A stretch of DNA of 64,000 nucleotides from Haloplanus sp. CK5-1. Lineage in GTDB: Archaea; Halobacteriota; Halobacteria; Halobacteriales; Haloferacaceae. The DNA is taken from NCBI RefSeq assembly GCF_037201915.1, contig NZ_CP147505.1, forward strand, positions 744,001 to 808,000, written 5' to 3'. A program made the position numbers and the translations under genes. The notes beneath the pieces were generated by a model. That model did no database searches, was not told the DNA's origin, and saw only the letters and a list, made by a program, of their open reading frames with translations. Below, piece by piece: positions 17,185 through 26,108 of the stretch (the stretch's first letter is position 1; every line of letters starts with the position of its first letter).

Positions 17185-17967
17185 TCAGGACTGCTCGTGA
17201 ATCCAGAACTCTTCGTCGGTCGTGGACTCCTTCTTGAAGATCGGCACCTCGTCTTTCAAGCGGTTGATGCCGTCCTCGACGGTACGGAACGCTTCGGTGC
17301 GGTGACCCGCGAGGACAACCACGAAGACGATATCCTCGCCGTCGGGAATGACGCCGGTTCGGTGGTGCATCAACACCTCGAAGACTCCGTCGCGGGCCTC
17401 GAGTTCCGTCCGAATCGCCGCCATGCGGTCGGCGGCGACCCCTTCGTACTTCTCGAACTCCAGGTGCGTGGTCGGATCGTCGTCCTCGGCGTCTTTCGCC
17501 CGGACGCGGCCGGTGAACGTGGCGATGGCCCCGGCACGGTCGGCGCGTGGCGACGCCTTCGCACGGGCGACGAGGGATTCGAGCGTCACGTGCGGTTCGA
17601 GCGTGTCGATGGCCCCGAGAATTCCGTCGACGTCGGCGGCGTCGGCGGTGGGGGCGGTGGCGACCACGTCGCCGGTCGGGTCGGCGTCCCCGAGAGCGAC
17701 CGTCGGGAGTCGCGCTTCTTCGAAACCGATCGTGAGCGCGTGGTCGTACGCGGGAGTCAGCGAGCCGATCAGGTCGTCGAGGCTCCGACCGTCGCCCGCC
17801 CCGATCCACGAGCCGTCGGTCGAGAGCCCGAAGGCAGCGGCAGCGTCGGTGTCGTGGGCGGCGGTTTCGGGGAGCATCTCCACGGTGGCGACCCGGCCGT
17901 CGAGTCGAGCGACGAGTCGGTCGGCAAGGTCGACGGCACCCGGACCGACGAGGTTGAGTATCTTCAT
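17185..17967 (-). CDS. moaE: degenerate MobB domain fused to molybdopterin synthase large subunit MoaE
   Basis: A 260-residue two-domain protein. Residues 1-125 resemble MobB but have NLVGPGAVDLADRL where MobB has a Walker A GKT loop, so the P-loop is lost. Residues 126-260 are MoaE: GAIATFTGRVR, LEFEKYEGVAADRM, MHHRTGVIPDGEDIVFV, and a C-terminal PIFKKES with the active lysines. MoaE with sulfur-carrying MoaD makes molybdopterin; in haloarchaea SAMP proteins serve as MoaD, which links it to the JAMM protease at 3150-3587. It is monocistronic. Confidence 0.9.
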   Translation of the reverse strand: MKILNLVGPGAVDLADRLVARLDGRVATVEMLPETAAHDTDAAAAFGLSTDGSWIGAGDGRSLDDLIGSLTPAYDHALTIGFEEARLPTVALGDADPTGDVVATAPTADAADVDGILGAIDTLEPHVTLESLVARAKASPRADRAGAIATFTGRVRAKDAEDDDPTTHLEFEKYEGVAADRMAAIRTELEARDGVFEVLMHHRTGVIPDGEDIVFVVVLAGHRTEAFRTVEDGINRLKDEVPIFKKESTTDEEFWIHEQS

Positions 17968-18058
17968 ACTCGATGACGCGGGCGCGGATCCTTAACTGTG
18001 ACTCGATTGTGAACCGGAGCCACGCGGACGGCTCACGCACGATACCCGCTTGACAACC

Positions 18059-18064
18059 CTTAAG
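18059..18064 (+). promoter_or_regulatory. TATA-like promoter of pyrH
   Basis: CTTAAG lies 26-31 bases before the pyrH ATG at 18090 in the context AACCCTTAAGCC. Assigned by spacing. Confidence 0.5.
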
Positions 18065-18089
18065 CCGGTTTCGTGGCTACCGACGGGTA

Positions 18090-18803
18090 ATGCGAGTCGT
18101 GATCTCTATCGGCGGGAGCGTCCTCGCGCCGGACCTCGACGCCGACCGCGTCGCGGGCCACGCGTCGGCAGTCGAGCGCCTCGTCGACGAAGGGTGCGAG
18201 GTCGGCGCGGTGGTCGGTGGCGGTGGCGTCGCGCGTGACTACATCGGTGCGGCGCGCGAACTCGGCGCGAACGAGGTACAGTTGGACCAGATCGGAATCG
18301 ACGTGACGCGGATCAACGCACGCCTGCTGATCGCGGCGCTCTCCGGCCTGTCGGCGCCGTCGCCGGCCCACGACTACGAGGCGGCTGGCGAGGCGTTGCG
18401 CCGGGGCGACGTGCCGGTGATGGGTGGCGTCATGCCCGGACAGACCACCGACGCCGTCGCCGCGGCCTTGGCCGAGTACGTCGACGCCGACCTGTTGGTG
18501 TACGCCACGAGCGTCGACGGTGTGTTCAGCGCCGACCCGAACGGCGACGGGGACGCGGAGCAGTACGACTGCCTCACCGGGGCCGAACTGGTCGATCTGA
18601 TCACCCCAATGAGCCGGGGCGCAGGGGCCTCCGCGCCCGTGGATCTGCTCGCGGCGAAACTCATCGAGCGCTCGGAGATGCGGACGGTCGTCCTCGACGG
18701 CACCGATCCCGGCCGCATCGCGCCGGCCGTCCTCCGTGGCGACCACTCCGGCACCGACGTCGTCCCGGCCGGCTGCGACGACGCGGGCCCCTGGGACCGA
18801 TGA
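18090..18803 (+). CDS. pyrH: UMP kinase
   Basis: A 237-residue amino-acid-kinase-fold protein of the archaeal UMP kinase group. ISIGGSVLAPDLD starts the fold, VVGGGGVARDYI and MGGVMPGQTTDAVAA follow, and YATSVDGVFSADP is the nucleotide-site loop. It makes UDP from UMP and ATP for pyrimidine synthesis. The ATG at 18090 follows a TATA-like box at leaderless spacing. Its stop overlaps the lysS start in ATGA, so the genes are translationally coupled. Confidence 0.95.
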   Translation: MRVVISIGGSVLAPDLDADRVAGHASAVERLVDEGCEVGAVVGGGGVARDYIGAARELGANEVQLDQIGIDVTRINARLLIAALSGLSAPSPAHDYEAAGEALRRGDVPVMGGVMPGQTTDAVAAALAEYVDADLLVYATSVDGVFSADPNGDGDAEQYDCLTGAELVDLITPMSRGAGASAPVDLLAAKLIERSEMRTVVLDGTDPGRIAPAVLRGDHSGTDVVPAGCDDAGPWDR

Positions 18804-20407
18804 CCGACGACCACAACGCGTTCTGGGCCGACGACGTCGCCGACGACGTCGAAGCCCGCGACCCCGACGACCCCATCGTGATCAAGGGCGGTGTCTCGCC
18901 CTCCGGCGTCCCGCACCTGGGTCACTTCAACGAGATCATGCGGGGCTACTTCGTCGCCCGCGTCCTCCGGGAGCGGGGGCACGAGGTCCGACAGGTGTTC
19001 ACGAGCGACGACCGCGACGCCCTCCGGAGCGTCCCCCGGACCCTCGCCGACGACGAGTGGACCCTCGTCGGCCTCGGAGAGGTGGACGCCGGCTCGCTCG
19101 GCCGGAATCTGGGGGTGCCGTACACCGACATCCCGGACCCGTTCGGCGGCACCGACTCCTACGGCGCACACTTCACGGATCTGTTGGCTCGCAGCGCCGA
19201 GGCAGTCTCCGTCCCCGTCGAGATGGTGTCGAACACCGACCTGTACGAAGCCGGTGAGTTCGAGGCGGTCACCCGTGAAATTCTGGAGAAGCGCGACCTC
19301 GCCCGCGAGGTGCTCGCCGAGTACCAGGACGGCGTCGACGAGGACTACGTCCCCTTCATGCCCCAGTGTTCGGAGTGTGGCCGTCTCACGCAGGACGTCC
19401 GCGGTGTCGACACCGAGGCGGGGACGGTCGACTACCGGTGTTCCGGACTGGACGCCGGCGGCGACCACATCGAAGGGTGTGGCCACGAGGGGACCGCCAC
19501 CCTCCGGGAGGGGAAACTCCCCTGGCGCTTCGAGTGGCCCGCCCAGTGGAAGACCCTCGGCGTCGACTTCGAACCCTTCGGAAAGGACCACGCGGAGGGG
19601 TCGTGGCCCAGCGGACAGGAGATCGCCCGCCGGGTGCTCGACGCGGAGCCGCCGGTCCCCATGACCTACGAGTGGTTCACGCTCAACGGCGACCCGCTCT
19701 CCTCGTCGGCGGGCAACGTCGTCACCGTCGACGAGGTGCTCGCGTTGCTGGAACCCGAGGTCCTCCGGTACTTCTTCGTCCGCAACCCGAAGCGCGCGAA
19801 GGACTTCGACGTCGAGCGGATCGATCTGCTCGTCGACGAGTTCGACCGCTTCGAGCGGGTGTACTTCGGCGAGGAGACCGACGAGGCCCTGAAACCCCTC
19901 GCCGACCGCGCCTACCCCTTCGTCGTCGACGAGGTGCGCGAGGAGCGGGTGCGCCTGCCGTACACGTTCGCGGCGGTGCTCGGCATGACCGACGACCACG
20001 AGTTGCGGGTCCGGATGGCGCACAACCAGGGTTTCGTCGACGACGACACGCCCGAGTGGGCGATAGAGGCGGTGATGGAGCGGGTCGAACGGGCGCGCAC
20101 CTGGGCCGAGCGCATGGACAACGCCTACAACTACCGCCTGCAGGCGGACTTACCGGAGACCGACTTCGACGCCGACGTGCGGGCCGCCCTCGACGACCTC
20201 GCGGACTTCGTCGTCGAGGGGCACGACGGCGAGGAGATTCAGGGCCGGATGTACGAGACCGCCCGCGAACACGAGGTCGAAGTCGGCGACTTCTTCGCCG
20301 CGGGCTATCGGCTCTTCTTCGACGACACCGAGGGCCCACGACTGGGCGAGTTCCTCGGCGAACTCGACGAGTCGTTCGTCGTGACGCGCCTGCGCCGCGA
20401 GGGTTAG
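18800..20407 (+). CDS. lysS: lysyl-tRNA synthetase, class I
   Basis: A 535-residue class I LysRS, the archaeal type. PSGVPHLGHFNEI carries the HIGH-like signature. FMPQCSECGRLT and CSGLDAGGDHIEGCGHEG form the zinc-binding part. NGDPLSSSAGNVVTVDE replaces KMSKS. The C-terminal helical domain binds the anticodon. It charges tRNA-Lys. It overlaps pyrH by four bases and its stop interlocks with the stop of the facing cupin gene. Confidence 0.97.
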   Translation: MTDDHNAFWADDVADDVEARDPDDPIVIKGGVSPSGVPHLGHFNEIMRGYFVARVLRERGHEVRQVFTSDDRDALRSVPRTLADDEWTLVGLGEVDAGSLGRNLGVPYTDIPDPFGGTDSYGAHFTDLLARSAEAVSVPVEMVSNTDLYEAGEFEAVTREILEKRDLAREVLAEYQDGVDEDYVPFMPQCSECGRLTQDVRGVDTEAGTVDYRCSGLDAGGDHIEGCGHEGTATLREGKLPWRFEWPAQWKTLGVDFEPFGKDHAEGSWPSGQEIARRVLDAEPPVPMTYEWFTLNGDPLSSSAGNVVTVDEVLALLEPEVLRYFFVRNPKRAKDFDVERIDLLVDEFDRFERVYFGEETDEALKPLADRAYPFVVDEVREERVRLPYTFAAVLGMTDDHELRVRMAHNQGFVDDDTPEWAIEAVMERVERARTWAERMDNAYNYRLQADLPETDFDADVRAALDDLADFVVEGHDGEEIQGRMYETAREHEVEVGDFFAAGYRLFFDDTEGPRLGEFLGELDESFVVTRLRREG

Positions 20408-20742
20408 TCCCGCCAGTCCGGGTCGGTCCGGGGCGGGCTGAACACGTCGACACCCTCGAAGGGTTCGTCGCCCCGGTTCTCGACGGCGTGAGCGTGGCCG
20501 CCCGGGATGACGTAGGTGTCGCCGGCGGATACGACGCGCTCCTCGCCGTCGACCAGGAAGGTGGCCTCGCCGCGGGTGGCCACCCCCGCCTGCTCGTGTG
20601 GGTGGCTGTGTTCGGGGACCGTCGCACCGGGATCGATGGTGTACCCCTGAACGCTCATCTCGTCGCCGGTCGCCAACTGCGAGAGGTGGACGTCGGGGAC
20701 CGCTTCGACCGTCTCGGCGTCCTCGCTCGAACGGATCTCCAT
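20404..20742 (-). CDS. cupin domain protein
   Basis: A 112-residue single cupin. The metal motif 1 is PEHSHPHEQAGVATRGEATF and motif 2 is GDTYVIPGGHAHAVENRG, with all three His and the Glu in place. It ends in FSPPRTDPDWRD, as in many small cupins. It would bind a divalent metal; the ligand or reaction is unknown. It lies alone on the minus strand between lysS and a DUF192 gene. Confidence 0.9.
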   Translation of the reverse strand: MEIRSSEDAETVEAVPDVHLSQLATGDEMSVQGYTIDPGATVPEHSHPHEQAGVATRGEATFLVDGEERVVSAGDTYVIPGGHAHAVENRGDEPFEGVDVFSPPRTDPDWRD

Positions 20743-20791
20743 ACACCGGGTCGAGAGCGGGCGCGCTTAAATCTCCGGGCGGGAGCGCGGT

Positions 20792-21142
20792 TCACGCCTC
20801 CTCGACCCGGACCTCGTCGCCGGGGTGGACGTCGTCGGCGACACCGGCGGGGAGTTCGATCACGGTGTCGGCGGCCCCGCGGCCGAGACCGGTCCAGGCC
20901 GACAGGCGGGCGACGCGTTCGACGCGGCCGTCGAGGATCCAGACGGCGTCGATGTCGAATGGCACACAGACCATGTGGAGCGTGCGGATGCCGGCGTCAC
21001 CGAACGGGAACACCAGCGCATCGCCGGGAAAGGAGCGGCGGAACATCAGGCCACGCGCCTTGCCGAGGAGTGAGTCGGCGACGGCCGCGTCGGTCGCGAG
21101 AACACGCCGGTCGTCGCCGCGCCGGTGGACGACCCGTGCCAT
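20792..21142 (-). CDS. DUF192 family protein
   Basis: A 116-residue protein of the DUF192 (COG1430) beta-sheet family. LGKARGLMFRRSFPGDALVF corresponds to the usual RGLM-R motif, IRTLHMVCVPFDIDAVWI to the M-PFDI-VFI motif, and the C-terminal ADTVIELPAGVADD to the V-E-P-G loop. The start at 21142 is chosen because upstream residues are an Arg-rich shadow. Five bases separate it from the stop of the upstream membrane gene, suggesting co-transcription. Function is unknown. Confidence 0.9.
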   Translation of the reverse strand: MARVVHRRGDDRRVLATDAAVADSLLGKARGLMFRRSFPGDALVFPFGDAGIRTLHMVCVPFDIDAVWILDGRVERVARLSAWTGLGRGAADTVIELPAGVADDVHPGDEVRVEEA

Positions 21143-21147
21143 CGGCG

Positions 21148-21879
21148 TCAGAGCTGTCGCGAACCGGTGGGGGTAACCGAGTCGGTTCCCGACGCGCCGG
21201 TCGAGGAGCCGTCGAACGAGTCGGCGAGGGCGGTGACGGCGACGACCCCCGCGGCGGCGACGGTGGTGACGACGACGCCGACGGCGAGTTCGGCGACCGG
21301 CGAGAGCAGGTCGGTGAAGAGAGCGATTAGCGCGACAGCGAGGGGGACGGCGGCGACAGCGAGACCGACGGCGGCGAGCCGGGCGCGCGCACCGCGGGTC
21401 CGCGACCACGCGCGGCCGACCGCCCGGCCGATGGAGTCGCCGTCCGTCGCGACGGCGACGAACACCAGCGGCAGGTGGAGAAAGAGGAGCAGTCCGGGCA
21501 GGAGAAGCACCGCGAGGCCGACGCCGGCGGCGACGGTTCCGGCGACGGCGACGACGACGGCGCGACCGTAGGCGAGGACCGTCTCGTCGAGCGTCTCACC
21601 GGCACCGAGGGGGGCGACACTTCGAGCGAGCGCCGCGAGGAGGACGGCGAGGGCGACGGTGGCGACGGCGAGGCCGACGGCCGCTCCGGTCGCGGAGAGG
21701 GGGAGTGTCGCGTCGTAGGCGAGTCGAACCGTCGTCGCCACCCCGGAGCGGGCGACGAGTGTGTTGAGCAGTACGTTCCACGCGACGTTGCCGGCGAACA
21801 GCGCGACCACGAGTGCCACGGCCCGCGAACCGACCCCATCGACGGCGCGACGGCCGGCGGACGAATTCTGGAGGGGCAT
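21148..21879 (-). CDS. membrane protein, unknown (haloarchaeal)
   Basis: A 243-residue protein with six to seven hydrophobic segments. The central LAYGRAVVVAVAGTVAAGVG and LLLFLHLPLVFVAVATDGDSIG layout, with RAVGRAWSRTRG in a cytoplasmic loop, resembles haloarchaeal DUF7847-type membrane proteins; this is my recollection of the pattern. A short hydrophilic tail rich in Ser/Thr/Gly ends the protein. It probably heads a two-gene unit with the DUF192 gene five bases downstream. Confidence 0.8.
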   Translation of the reverse strand: MPLQNSSAGRRAVDGVGSRAVALVVALFAGNVAWNVLLNTLVARSGVATTVRLAYDATLPLSATGAAVGLAVATVALAVLLAALARSVAPLGAGETLDETVLAYGRAVVVAVAGTVAAGVGLAVLLLPGLLLFLHLPLVFVAVATDGDSIGRAVGRAWSRTRGARARLAAVGLAVAAVPLAVALIALFTDLLSPVAELAVGVVVTTVAAAGVVAVTALADSFDGSSTGASGTDSVTPTGSRQL

Positions 21880-22047
21880 CGTTCCGTTGTCTGGAGCGAC
21901 GCCGACCTATAGATTTTTATCGCTATCTGATATGTGTCTGACGCGCGTCGCACAGAGGCGCTCAACGTCGTTATGAGGCCGATACACGTCGTACGGATGT
22001 CTGACAAGATCGATACGTTTTACTGAAATCGAGCGGTAGACGGGGGC

Positions 22048-23004
22048 ATGGATCGACGGACGTTCCTCGTCGCCCTGACCCCCTTCGTCGCCGGCTGTTT
22101 CGGCGGCCAGCGGAGCCAGTCGACCCCGGAACCCACCGCGACCGACACCGCCGAATCGACGCCGACGACCACCCCCGACCCCACCGAGACGCCGACGGCG
22201 ACGGCCACGCCGGAGCCCGAAGCGTCGTCGGTGGCGGCCGAGCGCATCGAGAGCGTCCAAGAACACCTCACCGAGGCCGTCTACGTCTACACCGGCGGTG
22301 TCTCGGACGACCTCCTCTCCGTGACGGCCGCCACCGAGTCGTTCCGGGCGCGGGACGTCCTCCTGCGGCTGGACGGGGTACAGCGCTCGCTCGCCGAGGC
22401 CGAGGCCGAGGCGACGACCGACGACCAGCGATCGACCGTCGAGTCGCTCGATACGATGCAGCGGTTTCTCACGCAGGCGACGGACGCCCAGTCGTGGCTC
22501 ATCGACGGCCACGACGCGCTGTCGGAGGCGTACACCCACTTGGACGACGTCGACCTCGACGCCGCCGAGAACGACATCGAGACCGCCGAGACTGCCGCTG
22601 AGGAGGTCGACGGCCCGACGAGAACCGTTCGTGAGGAGATGGACGCCGCGAGTGCGACGGCCCTCGACGTGATCGGCGAGTCGGAGTACGAGGACAAGGT
22701 GTCGCAGTTGTCCGACGAGGCCGAGGTGCTCTCCACGCTCGCCGGCGACGCGGACGACATCCGGAACGGCATCGAAATGGTCGAGCGGGCCCGCGACGAG
22801 ATCGACGACGACCGGACGGACCGGGCCGCCGACACGGCAGACCGCGCCTACGAGGTGTTGAGCGACGTCGAGGACCGACTCGACGAACTGCTGGACGAGT
22901 TCCCGGAGCGAGCCGACGCGTTCGAGGACGTCGTCGACGACATGCGCTATCTCGCGTCGCGCAGCGCCGACGACGCGGACACCATCTACGAGCAGTACGC
23001 GTAG
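22048..23004 (+). CDS. Tat-exported lipoprotein with helical repeat-like domain
   Basis: A 318-residue secreted protein. MDRRTFLVALTPFVAGCFGG is a Tat-type signal with a lipobox (VAGC, Cys17), so it is probably anchored outside by a lipid. A Thr/Pro-rich linker (residues 20-60) follows, then a long, highly acidic region of amphipathic helices (for example ENDIETAETAAEEVDGP) that may form a bundle or coiled coil. I do not recognise a family. CGTTTTACTG about 25-32 bases before the ATG is a possible TATA box. Its function is unknown. Confidence 0.85.
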   Translation: MDRRTFLVALTPFVAGCFGGQRSQSTPEPTATDTAESTPTTTPDPTETPTATATPEPEASSVAAERIESVQEHLTEAVYVYTGGVSDDLLSVTAATESFRARDVLLRLDGVQRSLAEAEAEATTDDQRSTVESLDTMQRFLTQATDAQSWLIDGHDALSEAYTHLDDVDLDAAENDIETAETAAEEVDGPTRTVREEMDAASATALDVIGESEYEDKVSQLSDEAEVLSTLAGDADDIRNGIEMVERARDEIDDDRTDRAADTADRAYEVLSDVEDRLDELLDEFPERADAFEDVVDDMRYLASRSADDADTIYEQYA

Positions 23005-23093
23005 CGCCTGCGAGCGGAACCGGCGACCGCGTCGCCCAAACGGTCATTTGACCCACCGAGAGGGTTTTGATCGAGGGCGGCGAGCGTCCGGAC

Positions 23094-23306
23094 ATGGATC
23101 ACGACGGTGACCGTGGCTGTCCGAAGTGTGGTCACACCGAGACGGACGTGGGGAAGATATCCACTACCGGCGGCGGCCTCAGCAAGATGTTCGACATTCA
23201 GACCAACTCGTTTCGGGTGGTGTCGTGTACGTCGTGTGGCTACTCCGAACTGTACCGTGACACGGGATCGGCGGGGAGCGACATCGTCGACGTGTTCCTC
23301 GGGTGA
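23094..23306 (+). CDS. zinc-ribbon protein (COG3478-like)
   Basis: A 70-residue zinc ribbon. CPKCGHTETDVGKISTTGGG and CTSCGYSELYRDTG supply two CxxC pairs about 40 residues apart, a pattern seen in predicted nucleic-acid-binding ribbons (COG3478). The start MDHDGDRG at 23094 is chosen over an upstream in-frame codon. Its stop abuts the ATG of the next small gene, so they are probably one transcript. Confidence 0.85.
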   Translation: MDHDGDRGCPKCGHTETDVGKISTTGGGLSKMFDIQTNSFRVVSCTSCGYSELYRDTGSAGSDIVDVFLG

Positions 23307-23477
23307 ATGGCCGGGGCCGAAGCCGGGGTGGTCCTCCTCGTCTTCGCCGTCGGTATCGGGGCCTCACTCCTCCTCTACGCGCTGGTCCGGGCGGAACACG
23401 ACGAGCGCGAGGTGATGGACCGGGAGGCGGCCGAGCGGACCGCACGCCGGGACGTGGACGACGGCGACCGCCGGTGA
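23307..23477 (+). CDS. small single-pass membrane protein
   Basis: A 56-residue frame starting at the ATG directly after the zinc-ribbon stop codon. One hydrophobic helix (VVLLVFAVGIGASLLLYALV) is followed by a strongly charged tail (AEHDEREVMDREAAERTARR, ending VDDGDRR). Codon use is haloarchaeal and the abutting start supports a real gene co-transcribed with the zinc ribbon. The family is not recognised; a role as a small membrane adaptor is only a guess. Confidence 0.7.
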   Translation: MAGAEAGVVLLVFAVGIGASLLLYALVRAEHDEREVMDREAAERTARRDVDDGDRR

Positions 23478-23498
23478 CGGGCCGACGGTCACCCCGTT

Positions 23499-23510
23499 CG
23501 AACATGTTCG
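23499..23510. repeat. 12-base perfect palindrome
   Basis: CGAACATGTTCG is fully self-complementary. It lies 22 bases after the small membrane gene and about 119 bases before the multicopper oxidase start. It could be a dimeric-protein binding site, but no partner is known. Confidence 0.4.
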
Positions 23511-23628
23511 GCGACGGGGGTTTCCGTGCTGAGGAGAAGTTGGATCACAGGCCTCGAAACTGACTTTTTCCAGCATTTGAGAACTCTCGGGGGTGCTTTC
23601 CCTTCGGGGCCTCTATGCCTATCCGTCT

Positions 23629-24789
23629 ATGACTGACAACATCGGAGCACCCGGGACGAGTCTCTCGCGCCGACAGTTCGTGAAGGCGACCGGCACGGTG
23701 GGGATCGGTGGTCTCGCGGGGTGTGCGGCCCCGACGAACGGCGACCCCGAACGGCAGGGGGCCGGGGCCGGAACCGGGACGGCACCCCAACAGGGGGGCA
23801 GCGACCTGCCCGTATCGGGCAAGCCACAGATCGTCGACGTGAACGAACAGAACAACCAGGTGACGCTGCGGGCGGTCACCTCGCGGATGCCGGCCCACCC
23901 CGGCGACGCGATGGGTGGTCCCGTCGAACTGCCGCGGGTGTGGGCCTGGCAGGCCGACGACCGTACCCCCAGCGTCCCGGGCCCCGTCATCCGGACCACG
24001 GAGGGCGAGGACATCGAGGTGACCCTCGACAACACGGACGCGAACATGCCCCACACGGTCCACTTCCACGGCGTCCGCAAGACGTGGGAGAACGACGGCG
24101 TCCCGACCACGACGGGGATGACCGTCATGCCCGGTGAGGAACACACCTACGAGATTCCGGCGAACGTACCGGGCACCCACCTCTACCACTGCCACTACCA
24201 GACCCACCGGCACATCGACATGGGGATGTACGGTTTCTTCCGCGTCGACCCCGAGGGGTACGAGCCGGCCGATCAAGAACTGTTCATGACCGTGAAAGAC
24301 TGGGACTCCCGGCTCAACCGGCAGATGGCCGGCGAGGACGTGAGTTACAGTCCCCGGGACCGCCGCCCCGACGTGTTCACGATGAACGGTCGGGTGGCCC
24401 CGCGGACGCTCCACCCCGAAGACGGGTCGCCGGTGCTCGTCTCGGAAGGTGACACCGTCAGGGTCCACTTCGGCAACAACGGCTACATGCAACACCCGAT
24501 CCACGTCCACAACCACCGGTACCGGGTCGTCGAGAAGGACGGCTCGCAGATCCCGGAAGACCAGCAGATCGAACAGGACGTCATGCCCCTGTCGCCCGCC
24601 GAGCGAAAGACCATCGAGTTCGAGGCCGACGCCGACCCGGGCATCTACCTCATGCACTGCCACAAGGTGAGCCACGCGATGAACGGCACCAGTTACCCCG
24701 GTGGGATGGTCAACGCCGTCGTCTACGAGGACGCGATGGACTCGGACGTCTTCGCTCAGTTGATGGACTACGCGGGCTACGAGGCGTAG
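23629..24789 (+). CDS. multicopper oxidase, Tat-exported
   Basis: A 386-residue copper oxidase. The N-terminal LSRRQFVKATGTVGIGGLAG is a Tat signal with Arg14-Arg15, and a lipobox LAGC (Cys32) suggests a lipid anchor outside the cell. Copper motifs appear in order: TVHFHGVRKTWEN, THLYHCHYQTHRHIDMGMYG, HPIHVHNHRYRVV and YLMHCHKVSHAMNG. This is a compact cupredoxin-type oxidase, smaller than classical three-domain laccases. It could oxidise copper(I) or phenolics. The start at 23629 is favoured over the upstream frame. Confidence 0.92.
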   Translation: MTDNIGAPGTSLSRRQFVKATGTVGIGGLAGCAAPTNGDPERQGAGAGTGTAPQQGGSDLPVSGKPQIVDVNEQNNQVTLRAVTSRMPAHPGDAMGGPVELPRVWAWQADDRTPSVPGPVIRTTEGEDIEVTLDNTDANMPHTVHFHGVRKTWENDGVPTTTGMTVMPGEEHTYEIPANVPGTHLYHCHYQTHRHIDMGMYGFFRVDPEGYEPADQELFMTVKDWDSRLNRQMAGEDVSYSPRDRRPDVFTMNGRVAPRTLHPEDGSPVLVSEGDTVRVHFGNNGYMQHPIHVHNHRYRVVEKDGSQIPEDQQIEQDVMPLSPAERKTIEFEADADPGIYLMHCHKVSHAMNGTSYPGGMVNAVVYEDAMDSDVFAQLMDYAGYEA

Positions 24790-24823
24790 ACAGGTTCATC
24801 CGGAGGGAGGCCCGACGATCCCT

Positions 24824-25399
24824 ATGGAGCGGACGCCCACGGGCACGCCCGTCGGTGTCGACGACCCCTACGACCACGCGGGGCGGTGTGATCACCTGAC
24901 CTCGGACGGATGCTGCCGGTTCGCGCTCGAACGCACCGGCGACAACGGGGAACAACGTCTCCCGAGGGGCCGGCCGTCGGCCGGTGACGACGCCGCGTTC
25001 GCGGCCGAGCGCCGCGCCGAGGACTACGCGTGTGTCGCCGCCGACGAGGACGCCGAGTGGCGCGACTGTCCACACTACCGCTCGACGACCGACGGGCGCG
25101 AGTGCCGTCGCTGTGGCCTCGACGAGGTCCGGATGGCCCACGACGACGCGCGGCCGCTGCTGGAGGAACACCACCTCTCCTACGGGTCGGCGGGGGGCGG
25201 CGACGAGGGCGACCCGGCCCACGAGATCACGGTGGCGCTGTGTCGGTGGTGTCACGCGAAGGTCCACGAGGGATGGGCACGGATTGACGACGACGCCGGC
25301 CCCGACGCCGAGGCGCTGGCGGCGCGCGAGGAGCGCCGGAGCAGGGAGCAGGCGGAGTTCGGCTTCCGGACGGCCGCGGAGCGGGACGACCGCGACTGA
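24824..25399 (+). CDS. HNH-like zinc protein (DUF7097-like)
   Basis: A 191-residue haloarchaeal protein. The C-terminal half has CRRCGLDEVRMAHD, LEEHHLSYG and VALCRWCHAKVHEGW, which is the layout of an HNH nuclease with two CxxC zinc knuckles and the HH pair. The N-terminal half has additional cysteines (RCDHLTSDGCCRF, DCPHYR). I recall DUF7097 as the family name. It may be an endonuclease or just a structural relative. Neighbours give no clue. It starts 34 bases after the multicopper oxidase. Confidence 0.82.
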   Translation: MERTPTGTPVGVDDPYDHAGRCDHLTSDGCCRFALERTGDNGEQRLPRGRPSAGDDAAFAAERRAEDYACVAADEDAEWRDCPHYRSTTDGRECRRCGLDEVRMAHDDARPLLEEHHLSYGSAGGGDEGDPAHEITVALCRWCHAKVHEGWARIDDDAGPDAEALAAREERRSREQAEFGFRTAAERDDRD

Positions 25400-25456
25400 G
25401 ACGCGTCGACCGCGCTTCCGATCCGCTTTTACGCGCCTGCGAACTACCGGGAGCCA

Positions 25457-26005
25457 ATGACTCGGATCGTCGTCGTCGACAACCACGGACAGTTCACGCA
25501 CCTGGAGCGTCGCGCACTCCGCGACGCGGGCGTGGACACCGAAATTGTCGACAACACCACGCCACCGGAAGACCTCGACGTCGACGGACTCGTCCTCTCG
25601 GGCGGGCCGGACATGGATCGCATCGGGCGCTGTGACGAGTATCTGGGGATGGGCGTGCCGGTCCTCGGCATCTGTCTCGGGATGCAGATCATGGCGACGG
25701 AACTCGACGGCGCGGTCGGCTCGGGCGACTACGGCGGCTACGCCGACGTCGACGTCGACATCGTCGACGCCGAGGACCCGGTCGTGGGGTCGCTCGCCCC
25801 GGAGACGCGGGTGTGGGCGAGTCACGCCGACGAGGTGACGGCCCTGCCGACGGGGTTCGACCGGACGGCGACGAGCGGCGTCTGTGACATCGAGGCGATG
25901 AGCGATACGGATCGGGAACTGTACGGCGTCCAGTGGCACCCCGAGGTCGCGCACACGGCCGAGGGCGAGGAACTGTTCGAGAACTTCATCGACTGCTGTC
26001 GGTGA
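25457..26005 (+). CDS. guaA: GMP synthase, glutamine amidotransferase subunit
   Basis: A 182-residue class I glutamine amidotransferase. The nucleophile is Cys73 in VLGICLGMQIM; VQWHPEVAHTAEG has the catalytic His and Glu. VLSGGPDMDRIGRCDEYL is typical of archaeal GuaAa, which is separate from the synthetase subunit. It hydrolyses glutamine and passes ammonia to the ATP pyrophosphatase subunit, which is not in this window. The start at 25457 is well placed. Confidence 0.95.
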   Translation: MTRIVVVDNHGQFTHLERRALRDAGVDTEIVDNTTPPEDLDVDGLVLSGGPDMDRIGRCDEYLGMGVPVLGICLGMQIMATELDGAVGSGDYGGYADVDVDIVDAEDPVVGSLAPETRVWASHADEVTALPTGFDRTATSGVCDIEAMSDTDRELYGVQWHPEVAHTAEGEELFENFIDCCR

Positions 26006-26108
26006 CGATGCCGGTCGGTCCGTCGTCGCGACCGGGCCGTCGACGGAGGGGCGTCCCCGTCGACGCGAGGGGAGGGATTTACCACGCCGCGCCGCGTCGG
26101 ATCCACCG

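Noticed and set aside
17110-17976. Plus-strand frame of 288 residues beginning in the AT-rich gap
   Set aside because: It is the antisense of the MobB-MoaE gene; its first 15 residues in the gap have no haloarchaeal codon bias.
18374-20023. Minus-strand frame of 549 residues opposite pyrH and lysS
   Set aside because: Shadow frame without motifs; LysS signatures are complete on the plus strand.
22100-22220. ACC/ACG-rich low-complexity stretch resembling a repeat array
   Set aside because: It is the Thr/Pro linker after the lipobox of an exported protein; no regular repeat and spacer pattern, so not CRISPR.
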